From NCBI GenBank assembly GCA_009733575.1, contig ML769415.1, positions 138,524 to 202,523 on the forward strand: a stretch of 64,000 nucleotides of DNA, written 5' to 3'. Numbering within the stretch: position 1 is the stretch's first letter; every line of letters begins with the position of its first letter. The notes under the pieces were generated by a model. The model was not told the DNA's origin. It did not search any database and saw only the letters and a list, made by a program, of their open reading frames with translations. Shown piece after piece: positions 12,101 to 23,552 of the stretch. The translations under genes and the position numbers were made by a program. This DNA comes from Gymnopus androsaceus JB14 (Eukaryota; Basidiomycota; Agaricomycetes; Agaricales; Omphalotaceae).

Positions 12101-15100
12101 GCTAGCTGCTCCACCAATTGTAACAGGTTTAGCTGCACCTTTTGGTAGCGTCGGTAATGAAACGGCGGATGATGATGACGGAGGGGTCCTGTAAGAGTGA
12201 GAAAGAAGAAAGCCTTCAATCGTTTGAACCAATTGAGTTTTCTCGTAGTAATGGTTGGGATCCGACGAGGGAAGGGCCGTGGATAAAGATGGTGCAGCAG
12301 TGAAAGGCTCGTGCTCCTGGACGAATAGTTGGACTCCAATGGGGAGCGGATCGTCTGCTCCAATGACAGGGCTCTTGCACGAGCATGGGGACGGGGAAGC
12401 AGTGCTACCGGAGTTGGAGGAGCGTGGTCTGTATCCTCCTTCGCTGAAACTTTCGCTGATTCCGAACTGCCACTGTGGTGTATAGTATCAGCTGTAGCGA
12501 GTGGACTATCAAGGCTGAATGTGTTCTCGGGTACGAGCGAACTTTGTCGATGAGGATGGGGCATCAAAGCATTAGGGATGCCCATTGTCGACAATGTCGA
12601 CTGCCGGGAATGAACGTATTCGGATGCCACACGAGTTCTTCCCCTAGCCAAATCACCATTCTTTGGTTCATTCTCTGGTGTCACGCTGCTGTCCTTCTCG
12701 TTGGATTCGAAACTCTGCAATCGCTGGTTACTGTCTGTCGATTCAGTCGCCTTTGCAAAATGCACTTCCATTGCCGCCATTGCTGCAGCGGAAGCCACTT
12801 GCAAAGCAGTACTTTGGCGCCGAAGCCCCATATCGGTGCTTGACGCGGATAAAGCTCTACTACTGGCGTAGAGAGAATATCTAGTAGCAGATTCGACCGC
12901 AGCTTCGACAGCTGGAGATAGTGCTCGTCGACGAATTGGTTGTGAGTCCAAACTTGTTTGATGATCTACCGAAGTAGACACCGTAGCTGAATCGTGAGGA
13001 CTGGATGTTCGTGTTTTTTCGCTGCCGGCGTCTGATTTTTCGCTAGAAGCCGTCTGTAGCAAAAAAAAAATGATTGAATAAGATCCACCAACCAAAACAT
13101 AGATGAACGAACCTTGTTATCCATTCCAGACTGTATTTTCTGCGTTTCACTCTTCGGAAAAGATGATACCTACTCGAAACCATTAGCACGTTGCATGTCA
13201 TAGAGGAGCGACGAATATTTACCATAGAGTCCAGTGACATGCCTCGCTTGTGTTTAGCAATAAGAGCGATTGCCATAGATGACTTCACGGATTCTGGCTT
13301 GAGGGCCGGAGGTACCTTGGAACTCAGTAAGAACGCGAAGAACACGATATTGAAGCTTCATACTAAATGGGAGACCCTGTTATCTTTTAATTCCCGTCCT
13401 CCAACACTTGCATCCAAGTGTGGTATGTCTGTCTCCGATGAAGAGAGAGCAGATGCATGCGAATCCGAATGAAGAGTGTTCTGCCTGCTTGGCGCAAAGG
13501 ATGCATCGATGAGTGGCCTGACATGCAAGGGAGGGGGAAGCGGTAAAACGTGAACCAAGTATGCTTTCGATTCGGGCTGAGCATCTCGATCGTGGCCACG
13601 ATTAGCACCTTCAAGTTTATTTTCCGCTACGCGATTGGCTTGATCCAATCGGTTACGGCTCCATGAGGTCAGAACACCACGCTCCGTTCTTTTGGCGTTT
13701 CCAGAACCCTTCGTGGCTTTCTCTTTTCGAATATGCGCAGGCTGAGGAAGAGTGGCAGGAGCAGGAATAACGCGAGGAGAAGTATTTTTCTTGCTTTGCA
13801 CGTCGCTAGAAGCGACACTCCAACGTGAATTTGACTTCTTTACGCGACTGGTCATCTTTGGGGCCTCGTAGGGAAGATCATTTCCTTCAAGAGTGGTAAA
13901 AGGCGAAGGTGGAGGTGTGCTAGGTGAGGGATTGCATGTATTTATGCCATCGCTACCTTGATCCTTTCCTATGTCCTTCCCCTTCCCAAAGTCTGAGGAT
14001 TCCCCCGCATCGGAAGATTCTGTAACAGCCCTCCTTTTCTCGCCTGCAGCACTAGACAGCTTAGTCGAGTCCGATTCACCATTGGTATTTGACTCAGTGT
14101 GCGGCGGTTGAATTCGAATTCGAGGTGGTATCGCGAGCCTTTAAACGTGACCTGCTTCGAGCTCTTGAGCGCGACCTACTTTTCGACATCCATTTCTTAA
14201 TCCTATCCAAGCTAGAACTTCGTCCACGAGAGCCTTTCGACATGCTCCTGCCCCGCTGGTCACCAGAATTGTTATGAGCAGATGAGGAGAGGAAGGTTCG
14301 ACTAGTCATGGAAACAACTGATATACTCCTCAGCAGGGTCTCTTCATCCATTATAGCGGCGGGGATAAAGTTGATCAACGCGTCAAAAAGACATTGATCG
14401 CGAGCCTGAGTTTTTTTGGCTGGAGAAATCTTTTTGGTCTCGGTTTCGAAGATGCAGAGACAGTACTGGCGTCTGGATCATATCCAACATCCTCCTTCAC
14501 GACAAAAGCTCCGCCGAAAACACCTCCCAACTCGGAGAACTGCACCGCCCTGATCTGCGCTGCTTCTGTGGATTTCGATTGTTTCCTTTGTTTAGATCTC
14601 CCGCGCAAAGATTCCGAATCAAAGAATGATTGACGATCCTTTCTCCATCTGTGCGCAACATCTCCTGCGCGGGTAAGGATAGAATGTAGCTGCTGTTGCG
14701 CACTAGGACCGGAGAGCGAATATGGTTGGAGACGCAAGATAACAAAGGCAGGGCCATGAGTTGATAGGAAAAGTTTGGAAGGGGGCTGTTTTGTTGCGAT
14801 GATAACCAGAGATTTTGTTAAGAGCTGGGAGCTCAGTAAAGGGCCAAGGTCTCGTTCAGAGGGTGCTACAATGACAAAAAAAATTGCCGAAATATTCTCA
14901 GCATTAGACGCCCAGGCTTACGCGACATGAAGAAAGACTCACCCCCTAGAACCAAGATGACCTTCCCTTGCTCAAATTTGCACCTTTGCCAAACTTCCTG
15001 AACATCTTCCCCAGTAATAGTCCAATGAAAAGGCCTCCCCTTCTCCTTCCTAGACCCTGTCGCAGTAGTTCCACCCGACGGACCGCCTACTTCAGTGGTA

Positions 15101-15342
15101 GCTGTGCTGAATGGATCGAGAGGCAACCTTCCTTGCGGTCGAAAGGCAGACATTTTGGAATTGGCATTCGATGTGGGAGTGCGATTAGTAGTTGAAGGAA
15201 AGTTGACTCCTCCCCCGAGGCTCTGCCCAAGAGATGAAGGCGGTGGTGAACTCCCCTCTGCGGAGGAGGTATAATTCGGTATCGGCACGCGGTGGACGGC
15301 CATCTCGGAAGATTTGGCGATCAACAGGCACGATGCACCCAC
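9183..15342 (-). CDS. Large Ser/Pro-rich protein of unknown function, multi-exon
   Basis: A chain of minus-strand coding exons runs from an ATG at 15342 (MGASCLLIAKSSEMAVHRVP) to a TAA at 9183-9185 (C-terminus VSMMVDLTKD). The first junctions can be read. KVILVLG joins APSERDLGPLLSSQLLTKSL over an intron ending near 14877. A 47-bp GTACTG...CCAG intron near 14423-14469 joins DPDA to KKTQARDQCLFDALINFIPA. The N-terminal 330 residues look folded; then come an RS-rich patch (about 14140-14230), further exons around 13190-13360, and a folded piece near 11900-12030 (LLPQGLLDLLFKMPSFVPEE). The C-terminal third (9183-10930) is almost wholly Ser/Pro/Glu low complexity. I recognise no named family. It could be two adjacent genes; exon limits in the middle are not resolved. 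Confidence 0.6.
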
Positions 15343-16309
15343 TCCCGAAGTAACAGTCTTGCTAAGGAGAGTATGGGATAATTTTAATAGGGCGGTGGAG
15401 AACTTGGGGAAGGGTTGGTAGGGTTGGTAAAGCTCGTATATATAGCCCCAAGTCGAAAAGTTTAAAGCATCCTGTCAATAACATGGCGCCCAGTGTGCAG
15501 ATGCGCGCGCGATAACCGAAATGTATATAAGCGAAAACAACGGCGAGAAACCGTCGAGACGATCAACAAACATGAATAAAATGCGATGCAGGGCAAGATT
15601 GAATGAAGGCCTCAAAAGGAACGAAAAATTCTCAAATCCTTTAGGAGTCGAGATTCAGAAGTACGGTGAATTATCCAACATTCCTGCCATCTATGTATAT
15701 AGTTGAGATTCTCTAGACCCTTGCAGTTCGAACGTTTCTGACACACATACATAGTATAACTATCGCCGACTCACATCCCTTAATTATTGACAAGACTCGG
15801 GCTTAAAACATCTCATCAAGTACGCAACGCCGGGCGCTCCGCTGAAACCAGCGCAGTAGTATGTAGGGCAGGCAGCAACGTGTCTGCCTGGCCAAGTACT
15901 GAACGCAGAACAGGGATTATCAACGCTGTGCCAAATACCACTATCGTTTGTTTGAATGGGCGATCTAGAGGCTAGTACAGGCGAGAAATGCATCAGTAGC
16001 GATTGAGATCTGGTTCGAAGGCGTTACAGCACCTTAGTAGCATCTTATGCGCTAGGTATGTTCTGTCACGGTTCCACAGGTGGATAGGTCTATGACACGG
16101 CATGGACGTGGCCTGAACGCCACGTCCATTGTTCAGAATTAAGGGACGCTGTATGCGCCGTAAAAATCTGGCTGAAACGCTTTGTCGACGTGTTCGATGC
16201 CACTTGATCGTGGAGTATTCGTAGCTGCATCTGGAGAAACTGGACACAAATTTCGAAAGCTCTGTTCTACTATGTAGAAACTGTCATGCTTCCCTGGTGC
16301 AATATCCAG
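15343..16309. other. Intergenic region
   Basis: This holds the promoter of the large minus-strand gene and the 3' flank of the methyltransferase gene. Short open stretches at 15784-15993 on both strands have no family likeness. No further feature is seen. Confidence 0.45.
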
Positions 16310-17334
16310 CTAGCACTGCGTCTCCCGATCAGTGAGCGGGACATACTGCATACGAGTAATGGTAGTAATGGTAAGAACACTGTTAGCGGCATGCCAAGAT
16401 ATAATGAACTCGGAATAAAGATCGAGGAAAATGGAATAAGGAAACTCACTCGAACACCCATAACCTCCGTCTTAGTGACCTTCCCGGCTTGGTCCTTATC
16501 AATATGGTAGATATTTTGTGTATGTGTTCCAATCTATATTCATCCCAAAAAAATGTTCAATTTGTCAGATATGTAAAGAAACAGATACAAGATGCCCACA
16601 GGGATGAATATCCTTCCGCCAGGTGCAAGCTGGTCTACAAGGGTCTGCGGAAGCTCAGGTGCAGCTGCACCTACATGAATGGCGTTGTAGGGGCCATTCG
16701 GTGGATAGCCTTTATACATCACTCTTTGAGCACAGGGCAGGATCAAAATAATAATGGAAAGAACCTAAACGACCATCACCTACAACCATCTCAATCATTC
16801 TTTTCTCAAGCGCATCCTCGAGTCCATCTCGTTTGAGATTTGAGACAGACCAGTCGGTCAGTTGAGGGATGTGCTCGATACCGGTTACCGTTGGTTTGGA
16901 ATTTGTCGTTGATTCTGAATTCGAGTTCTCATTCATGAGATACCAAAGAACAGCACTCAGATACCCTGAGCCACTTCCGACGTCGAGAACGCGACCGCCG
17001 GGAACCAGGTATGGCAGAAGATGAGAAGCAGCGTAAGCATGCATATGAGGAGCACTGATAGTTGCGCCGTGTCCGATAGACCTAGCATCCCATACCATCA
17101 GCTATTACTTTGCTTAAAAGCAAAGAACATCGCATACTGTGGCGAATCCTGATACGCGTCTCTCTTGTCTCGAACATAATTAGCCCGATCGACCTTCTTC
17201 ATCGCTCTAGCAATGCGTTCAACTGCAGTTTCCGATTCAACACCGCTGCCTTCGACTACTTCACCGAGAATTCCACTCCGAGCCATGTTGTCAATGAGCT
17301 CGGCATTGGAGGAACCTGTACATGACCAAGCCAT
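16310..17334 (-). CDS. Protein-L-isoaspartate O-methyltransferase
   Basis: PCMT uses S-adenosylmethionine to methylate isoaspartyl residues in damaged proteins, starting their repair in the cytosol. Five exons were joined: 17334-17138, 17081-16765, 16709-16600, 16533-16450 and 16345-16310, totalling 744 nt or 247 residues, the usual length. All four introns are GT-AG and every phase closes. The protein starts [20 protein letters not shown]. Family blocks are [23 protein letters not shown] (split by intron 1), the SAM-binding motif [54 protein letters not shown], and the C-terminal [15 protein letters not shown]. The frame is intact throughout. It is surely a PCMT; only the start choice could shift. 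Confidence 0.95.
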
Positions 17335-18049
17335 CTTCTTGTTGAGCCTTATGAGTGATAGAGAAGCGAGGGAACGAATTGTGCTAGTTTATCGGAGGGT
17401 ATCGTTGGGGGAAGGAGAGTGGAGTTACGGAGTGAGTTCATCATCATGATCATGGAAGAAGCGCCCAAGAATTAAGAGCGCCTAACTGAACCATGCAGAG
17501 CAATGATCAATCTCCTTCAATCTCCAACGAGGGAAGAAATCAGTACTTCCTACCCAGACAGCCTACCAGGAGCTCAAAAAAGGTCCCGAGGCTGTAATTT
17601 GGGATATTTTTCCTTTCCTTCAACGAAGGCTAAGGTTTTCAGGATGGTTCATCTCATACTATGCTCGTCACGCGTGAGTTGTTCTCAATCCTTATCTTCA
17701 CCCTGTCTAATTGCGTTCCTCAGATTATTCCGACACTTCCAGCTTTCCGAAAGTCTCTAATTGCTGCTATTATGAGAAAACTTGCTGTCAGCAACAACCA
17801 CCTAGCCAAGGCGCTGCGCAGGCTTCAATGTAAAACATCTTTGGTACATCATCTCTTGTTCATCCCGGTTCCCTTGCAGCTAGCACCAAGGAGAATGGAT
17901 TGCCAGATCTAATCCTATCTTGCTTTCCTGCCTTTAAGCATGCTGGAAAGTTCATATAGGTTCGTCATTCTACCGTCCTATGAAGAGTTCGAATTATCAG
18001 AGGCATCATGAAACAAGGAAGTTTTCGACAAGAAAGCAATCCCACTAGT
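17335..18049. other. Intergenic region upstream of the methyltransferase gene
   Basis: This includes the methyltransferase promoter. A weak plus-strand possibility exists at 17643-17912: two short exons around a GTGAGT...CCTCAG segment at 17671-17724 would give about 72 residues. It has no family likeness and two frames are equally open, so I do not call it a gene. Confidence 0.35.
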
Positions 18050-20458
18050 ATAGGTTTACAGTAAGAGCGTATCAACAGGAATAGGTGTGCTATAATAGTC
18101 ATCTTGACCTGAGATAGCACGTTTTGTTACGATAATATTCTCAATGGGTTTATATAACGAGTTCTCGGTAGCGGTAGCACTGGCTTCGAATTTTTGCGGT
18201 ACTAAGCAGCTAGAGAAATATTGTGTCAGCTAAAGAGGGCTCGGCCGAGAGAGGCCACATACATTGATGACCTTAATCCTGGAAGTACAATTATTAGCTC
18301 GAATGTACCGCGACTGAGTAAAACCGACACAATGAACTAACTTGAAGAATGCTAGCTCTTGTTGCTCGATGAATGCAACGCAGCTTTACTAGCATTATGC
18401 GGAGCACTGAAAGGGATAGGAAAAATACCGGCTGTGCTCCCAGCAAGTTGAGCAACGCAACACCTGAAGCTATGAGGAGCTGTACAAACTCCTGAATCAT
18501 TGTCATAGCTCCGTAAAGACTGACTTCAATGACGGTGCTCCCGCTTCCCACCAGCACCACGCCCGAGGGTTGGTTTCTAGGACTTCCATTGCCACAATGA
18601 CTAAACTCTACTGTAGGAGTGGCTTTTTCTGTACTATCAATTTCACCTTGCGCCATGGCTCTAATACAAAGTTGTTCAAGGTAAACACGCTCCATGGGCT
18701 TGTAAAGCGAATTTCCGGCAAGGAAATTATTGCTTTTGACTCCACCAGTGGCAAGCTAAAGAGATTCAGTGACATAACCTAAGAAGACGACAGAGACTCG
18801 TACATTGATTACTTTGATATTTCATACTTAAACATATTCTTCCACATATGCCACCATATGAAATAAGAACTTACTCGAAAGGTCCCAACTCTACTCTTAA
18901 TGTATTTCCGAAAGGATGCAGTGCATCTTTACTTGCATTGTATGCTGCACTGAAAGGGAATCGGGATCGGGACGATACCAACAATACTTCCAGTTCAATT
19001 CCAGTTTGGACAATACGCGCATCGTTGGAGGCCAAAAGAAGCGGGAGAAGCTCCTTGGCCATTGACATATGTCCAAAGAGGTTGACTTCAAAGAATGCTC
19101 GGACTTCAGTTGTGTTGAGATCAGTCACAGCAAAAGGTGGTGGATTATTCTATTTGACAACCCCCTTGTTATGAAACAACCCTTTCCTTATCTAGCAACC
19201 CGGTTGTTGTCACAAATGGTCACAGTTCACCAAATATGCCAAATGGGCAGACATTGAGTATTTCATAAATTTTCTATTGTGACTTGCTGATTTCTTCAGA
19301 ATAAGGGGAGTGGGGAAGGGTAATGGCCACAAGTAGTGATAATCAAGAACATTGGCAGCAGCTAGCTAAGTACCTCAACAATGGACTGGTTTGGGAGTGC
19401 AAAATATTACAGCACTTTTGGAAAACCTTGTCCAAATCAATCTTGGTGATGGCAATAATTCAGTAATAAATAAAATTCTAAAAAGGGAAACACTCTTCCT
19501 GCTGTCAGACAACCACCAAGTCAGCCTCGTATTCTAGTGGTCGAGCAAGTACAAAATACTGACTATCCTACCTTTGACCTAGACAAGTAGTCAGCCTTGT
19601 AACCTTGTTATGTACTAGCATGCTGACTCGGAGAAGTACTTAGTATCCAATATACATAACTTTACAGTTGGATTTTGGTAGTCTACTCTGTGATACTGTG
19701 TGCAGTGGAGGTGACAGTCACTGAGAATATCATTAGTTATAGTATATATATATCCAAGTAGACGCATGGTTTTTCAACTGGCTCAGAGCATTCACCATTG
19801 AGTTGCAGTTACACCAAGGGAATTTCTGTTGGATTGCTTGTTTAGAATTGAATTTATTTATTGAATTTTTATCATCACCAAGATTGAAATTCAAATAATA
19901 TGTATCATATAAGAGCTTAGGTACCTAACGCCATCTGGTACCACAGTAGCAGTAGCAAAATGCAAGTAAGCACTGAGCAGCAGTAATTGTCACTTTTCAA
20001 AAATTACACAAGGACATAAATATTTGAAAAAAAAGCAGAGTCACACTTTAATATGTGTGACAGGGTTGCTAAATAACACTTCAAGAGGGTTGTCCGTTAA
20101 GGGGGGTTGTTGTCAAGCAAGGGGGTTGTCAAATAGAATGATCCAAAGGTGGTAGTGCTAGATGTAGTTTGCTTAATTAGGTACTTAATGTGGCGCCGCA
20201 AAGGACAAAACTAGCAACTTCTATGCTATCAGGTTCGGAGACATCCAATTGTAGCACAATCATTCCAAGTGCTTTCAATCCGATCATAGACTCTAGTCTA
20301 CGAGATGTAGCAATAAGTAACTTTGAATCGCAGGTTGCTTCCGGAAAACGAAATATGGATGAAATGATATACTTACCTCGAGAATGAAACTCTTTGGCAA
20401 AGGCATAGCCTATTCTACCTGCGCTGCACCCAGCAATCAACACGGTTCCCGAGCTCAT
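18050..20458 (-). pseudogene. Decayed tandem short-chain dehydrogenase/reductase genes
   Basis: SDRs are NAD(P)-dependent oxidoreductases with a Rossmann fold. Exon 1 (ATG 20458) gives VLIAGCSAGRIGYAFAKEF, the nucleotide-binding glycine loop, then LIATSRRLESM and VLQLDVSEPDSIE. The expected NNAG segment is missing before the 1003-bp insertion at 19142-20144. After it come FEVNLFGHMSMAKELLPLLL, FSAAYNASKDALHPFGNTLR (catalytic Tyr and Lys kept, the serine strand altered), then VINLATGGVKSN and NSLYKPMERVYLEQ. This runs directly into part of a second copy (SLYGAMTMIQEFVQLLIASG at about 18530) with a frame break. That copy's tail (SLYKPIENIIVTKRA) lies at about 18070-18180. This is a fused, broken tandem pair. 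Confidence 0.8.
19142..20144. mobile_element. Non-autonomous TIR element, 1003 bp, 9-bp target duplication
   Basis: The ends are inverted copies starting GGAT(T/C)ATTCTATTTG and continuing into ACAACCCCCTTG (about 27 bp), with further CAACCC-type motifs inside each end. AAAGGTGGT at 19133-19141 and 20145-20153 is a perfect 9-bp direct repeat. The interior is AT-rich with no transposase frame. A 9-bp target duplication fits Mutator-like elements; the assignment is an inference. It sits inside the SDR pseudogene. Confidence 0.88.
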
Positions 20459-20855
20459 CGATGTCCTAAGACAAATGTCGCCCGGTTGAGAGTGAAATCC
20501 GAGGTAAAATACAAGGGTAAGTTATAGACGCCCAGTAACATTGAGCGCCAAACTTGAGCTCAACGTTTCGACGCGACTTCCAATGAGCTCAGCTTGCGCC
20601 AGCATTTTTACCATATTATCCTCACTTTCTGCAATGCACAACCTCCTCAAGAAACCTGTCATATGCGTAATACTATTCCTATCCCTTTCACCTTAACTTA
20701 GTATCTACCCTGTACACAAATGCCCGATAATATTTCGTTCCCTAACCGTTAATTACAGAAAATACGAGTAAACAATGTTTGAGGTCTGGAGAAAAGGAGA
20801 AGCGGAGAAGGTTAAGTGAGTGATGGGGGTGTACAAATACAATCTATCGCCCAGA
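20459..20855. other. Intergenic region
   Basis: This holds the SDR promoter side and the 3' flank of the F-box gene. No gene or repeat is seen. Confidence 0.45.
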
Positions 20856-22215
20856 CTAACGCCAAGCTTCCACATTTTGCGTTTTATAATCAAACATCAA
20901 AATACGGACAGACGGCCAATTATCGACCACGGATTGAGCAAAAGACCTCGAATCCCAATTCAACCGTTGGACGTGCAACGTTTGTGTGCATGGGAACATC
21001 TCGCAAGCCCATGGTATAAAGCCTTCTTTTGCAATATCTGCGAGAGATTGAAACTTTTTGACCTCCAACCAGGTGATATGTGGAAATCTGTAGGAATTTC
21101 TTCCTGACGAGAATAACACTTCTTGCAGTATAGGTGAATCGGCAGGTAATTTGAGCTTTCGGATTGTTAAATGTGAGGATATAAGTGACAACAGATTCCA
21201 CAGTTGATCCGTTTCTGAAAAAGGTAATGGAGATGAGCATTTCTCGAACTGGATGTCAATAGTTTGAGGACTGAATGCTTTGGATGAAAGAAGATAACAG
21301 GGTTGTGGAACCGTGGCTGATAGGTCTGTGATATTAGAGGGCAGTAGTTGACATCTCGCCGATAATGAGGATACAGCAAACTGCTGTCCACAGCTGAGAG
21401 ATACTAAAGCCTGGTGACGATTTAAAAATGCAGCCAGAACTTCGATGTTGGAAGTCTGCGCATCTAGGATGGAACCACGGAATGAAAATGTCCTGAGAGA
21501 AGGCAAATGGAGTTGCGGCAGAATGTCTGTCCATTCTTTGGAGCAATGCACGATAATAGAAGGAACGCGCGAAAAGGAATTGAAGAATTTGGGCATCCAA
21601 CGTGGCTGGGAGGTAATAAATCTCTCGGAGATTAGGAGCGAATAAGTCAAAGAGCCGTTAATCGGGGGGTTGATATCTAATGAACCTTGATTTAAGGCAC
21701 TGTGCCTTCAACTGTGAAGGTGCTGCATCCAGTGCGATGGACTTCATGGAGTAGATTTTCAAAGGCTTTGCTGAAGGGATATAATGGGCAATGGCTTCCT
21801 CCTGGCTTCCTCCATTCTCGGGGAAGATGAGTGTCATCGAGAACAGTGAGTGGATCGCTCGTAAAGTGAGAACCACCAGTCTCATCTGTTGCAGGGCTTC
21901 GATTCCTGATTCAGAGAATGTAAAAGATACATGGGCAACATTCGACATGCTGCCCAAGACACTTGTTACATTGCTGAGGGTACTGAAAGGAATTTTGTCC
22001 TCATATTGTATGGAATCCGACACATCAAGTCGGTCGTGGTATCGGAACCGGTGGTCCGATTTGAATGACTGAGGCCAAGCCCGACGAAGATATAGATTTC
22101 CAGCTATTCGATTGAAAATTTTGGATGATAGGGCTAGCAAAATCAATGAATCGAGTTCTGTATGGCCACAGATTTGGGATAATAATTCCTCAGGAAGGTC
22201 AGATAAGTTGGCCAT
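20856..22215 (-). CDS. F-box domain protein
   Basis: The ATG at 22215 starts MANLSDLPEELLSQICGHTE, then LDSLILLALSSKIFNRIAG. This is the typical fungal F-box, which binds Skp1 and places the protein in an SCF ubiquitin ligase. The rest is Leu-rich and repeat-like (LPQLHLPSLRTFSFRGSILD, FPHITWLEVKKFQSLADIAK), as in the LRR-like substrate region of agaric F-box proteins. The last codons are QNVEAWR and a stop at 20856. The frame changes at a run of six C at about 21660: the first part ends QPPD-stop and the next frame resumes with GSLTYSLLISERF. Five C would join them as QPPINGSLTYS. This may be an unseen intron, a consensus error or a true break. These genes form large, fast-turning families in agarics. 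Confidence 0.7.
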
Positions 22216-22506
22216 GATCCCGGGCTCTACTGTAAGCTTTATTTGTTAAACCAGTGGCAGTAAAATTACCACTGTAACTCACCTTTATGTTATTATTTCG
22301 GGGAGAGCCCACTTTTCCCCGGTTGTTACTAGTGTAAATGCTCTGGGTAAGACGTCGGAGAACAAAGAATAGGGACAAGCGCTAAACATAATGTTTAGGC
22401 GCCGGAAACGTCGAATCAAACAAGCGCCTATCCTTTCCTTCCACAACATCGGCACTCTACCCATAGAGGTCCTTCTTCTTCATTTTACCATCTCTGAATC
22501 TGTACT
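22216..22506. promoter_or_regulatory. Divergent promoter region between F-box and NDUFB7 genes
   Basis: The two genes start 292 bp apart on opposite strands, so this region must contain both promoters. I see no clear TATA box. Confidence 0.4.
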
Positions 22507-23112
22507 ATGTCTTCCTCAACGACTGCTTCCAGGGAAGAGATGAAAGCAGCGCGAATTCCGCTAGGTTGGAGAGACCAGTGTTCTGCGTGAGCAATAGTCC
22601 GTCTGTTTACTTCAAAGAATCCAGCTTACTGATGTATTTTGTGCCCAATATTTTTCCCTGATAAATGTTCAAACGGAATCCATGATTTCTTCTTCTCTGG
22701 ATCTGTGTTTCTCCTCCGTTATGCCGCCACGAAATAGCCTTCTCATTCCACTCAATGTCTGTCGTCGAGACAAGAATTTCCTTCCTTGGGAGTGTGAGCA
22801 CGAGAAGCACGCATATGAAAAGTGCGTTTAAATCTTGAACTCTTGCATGAATACATGCTAATCGTCCTGTTTCCCTTTGCGCTCTTAATCTGCTGGTATT
22901 CGCTACTTCCATCGTAATTCTCAATTCGGTAACACGAATGGACGATTGAATATTTTCCATGAACTAGGTGCCAATATGATGAGTATGTCTATTACGACTC
23001 GCGTACAAAGGAATGCATGCTGATTTTGATTCCTTCGCTTCCCACTAGTTATGTTCGCCGAATGACCGAACTATCGAAAAAGAAGGCAGCAGCGTTGCAG
23101 GATGCGGAATAG
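22507..23112 (+). CDS. NADH:ubiquinone oxidoreductase B18-type subunit (NDUFB7-like)
   Basis: This is a small accessory subunit of mitochondrial complex I, on the intermembrane-space side and folded by disulfide relay. Four exons were joined: 22507-22586, 22738-22821, 22968-22982 and 23049-23112, totalling 243 nt or 80 residues, with all phases closing. It starts MSSSTTASREEMKAARIPLG. The twin Cx9C (CHCH) signature is complete: CSALLIPLNVC is split by intron 1, and CEHEKHAYEKC by intron 2. Then come QYDDYVRRMTELSKKK and AAALQDAE-stop. Exon 3 is only 15 nt; without it the second CX9C pair and the frame are lost. Introns of 151 and 146 nt are long for this window. The gene is easy to miss because no exon is long. 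Confidence 0.93.
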
Positions 23113-23552
23113 AATCAATAGACCTATTGACATCGTCGTTGTATACCTCGTTAAATCAATCCCGGCGATTTGCAGATCTGTGAACTCACGAAGCGTTAGT
23201 GGCCTTTATACGACACACTACAACTAAAAGCTTTCGGGTGAACTACACACTTGTCTCCGTGCTTCGCCGGGAAGTTTGCCCTTCTCCAAGGTCGACTGGC
23301 ACTCTCATTCGGCCACACGGCAACAATACTTCTGGTGTAAGTACATGATATACAGATACAACACAGCACGCCAAAGCAAATTCTAAGACAAGAACAAGAG
23401 ACTGCTAACCCGAAAGGAAAAAGACCAAACCAAAGGAAAGATTCTACTAATATGTAGCAAATAATTTACTTGATAAATGAACTTTTTGAGTGAAAAAGAG
23501 AGGAAACCAAAGTCACACAAGACGGCAAAAAATAGATCGCAGGGCGTAAGGC
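23113..23552. other. Convergent 3' region
   Basis: This lies between the 3' ends of the NDUFB7-like gene (plus) and condensin subunit 3 (minus). Nothing else is seen. Confidence 0.5.

Noticed and set aside
17643..17912. Small two-exon plus-strand gene
   Set aside because: Two frames are equally open after the putative intron, neither resembles a known protein, and the stop positions are not decisive.
22607..22960. Minus-strand open frame of 117 codons
   Set aside because: It overlaps the NDUFB7-like exons and introns on the other strand and has no family likeness.
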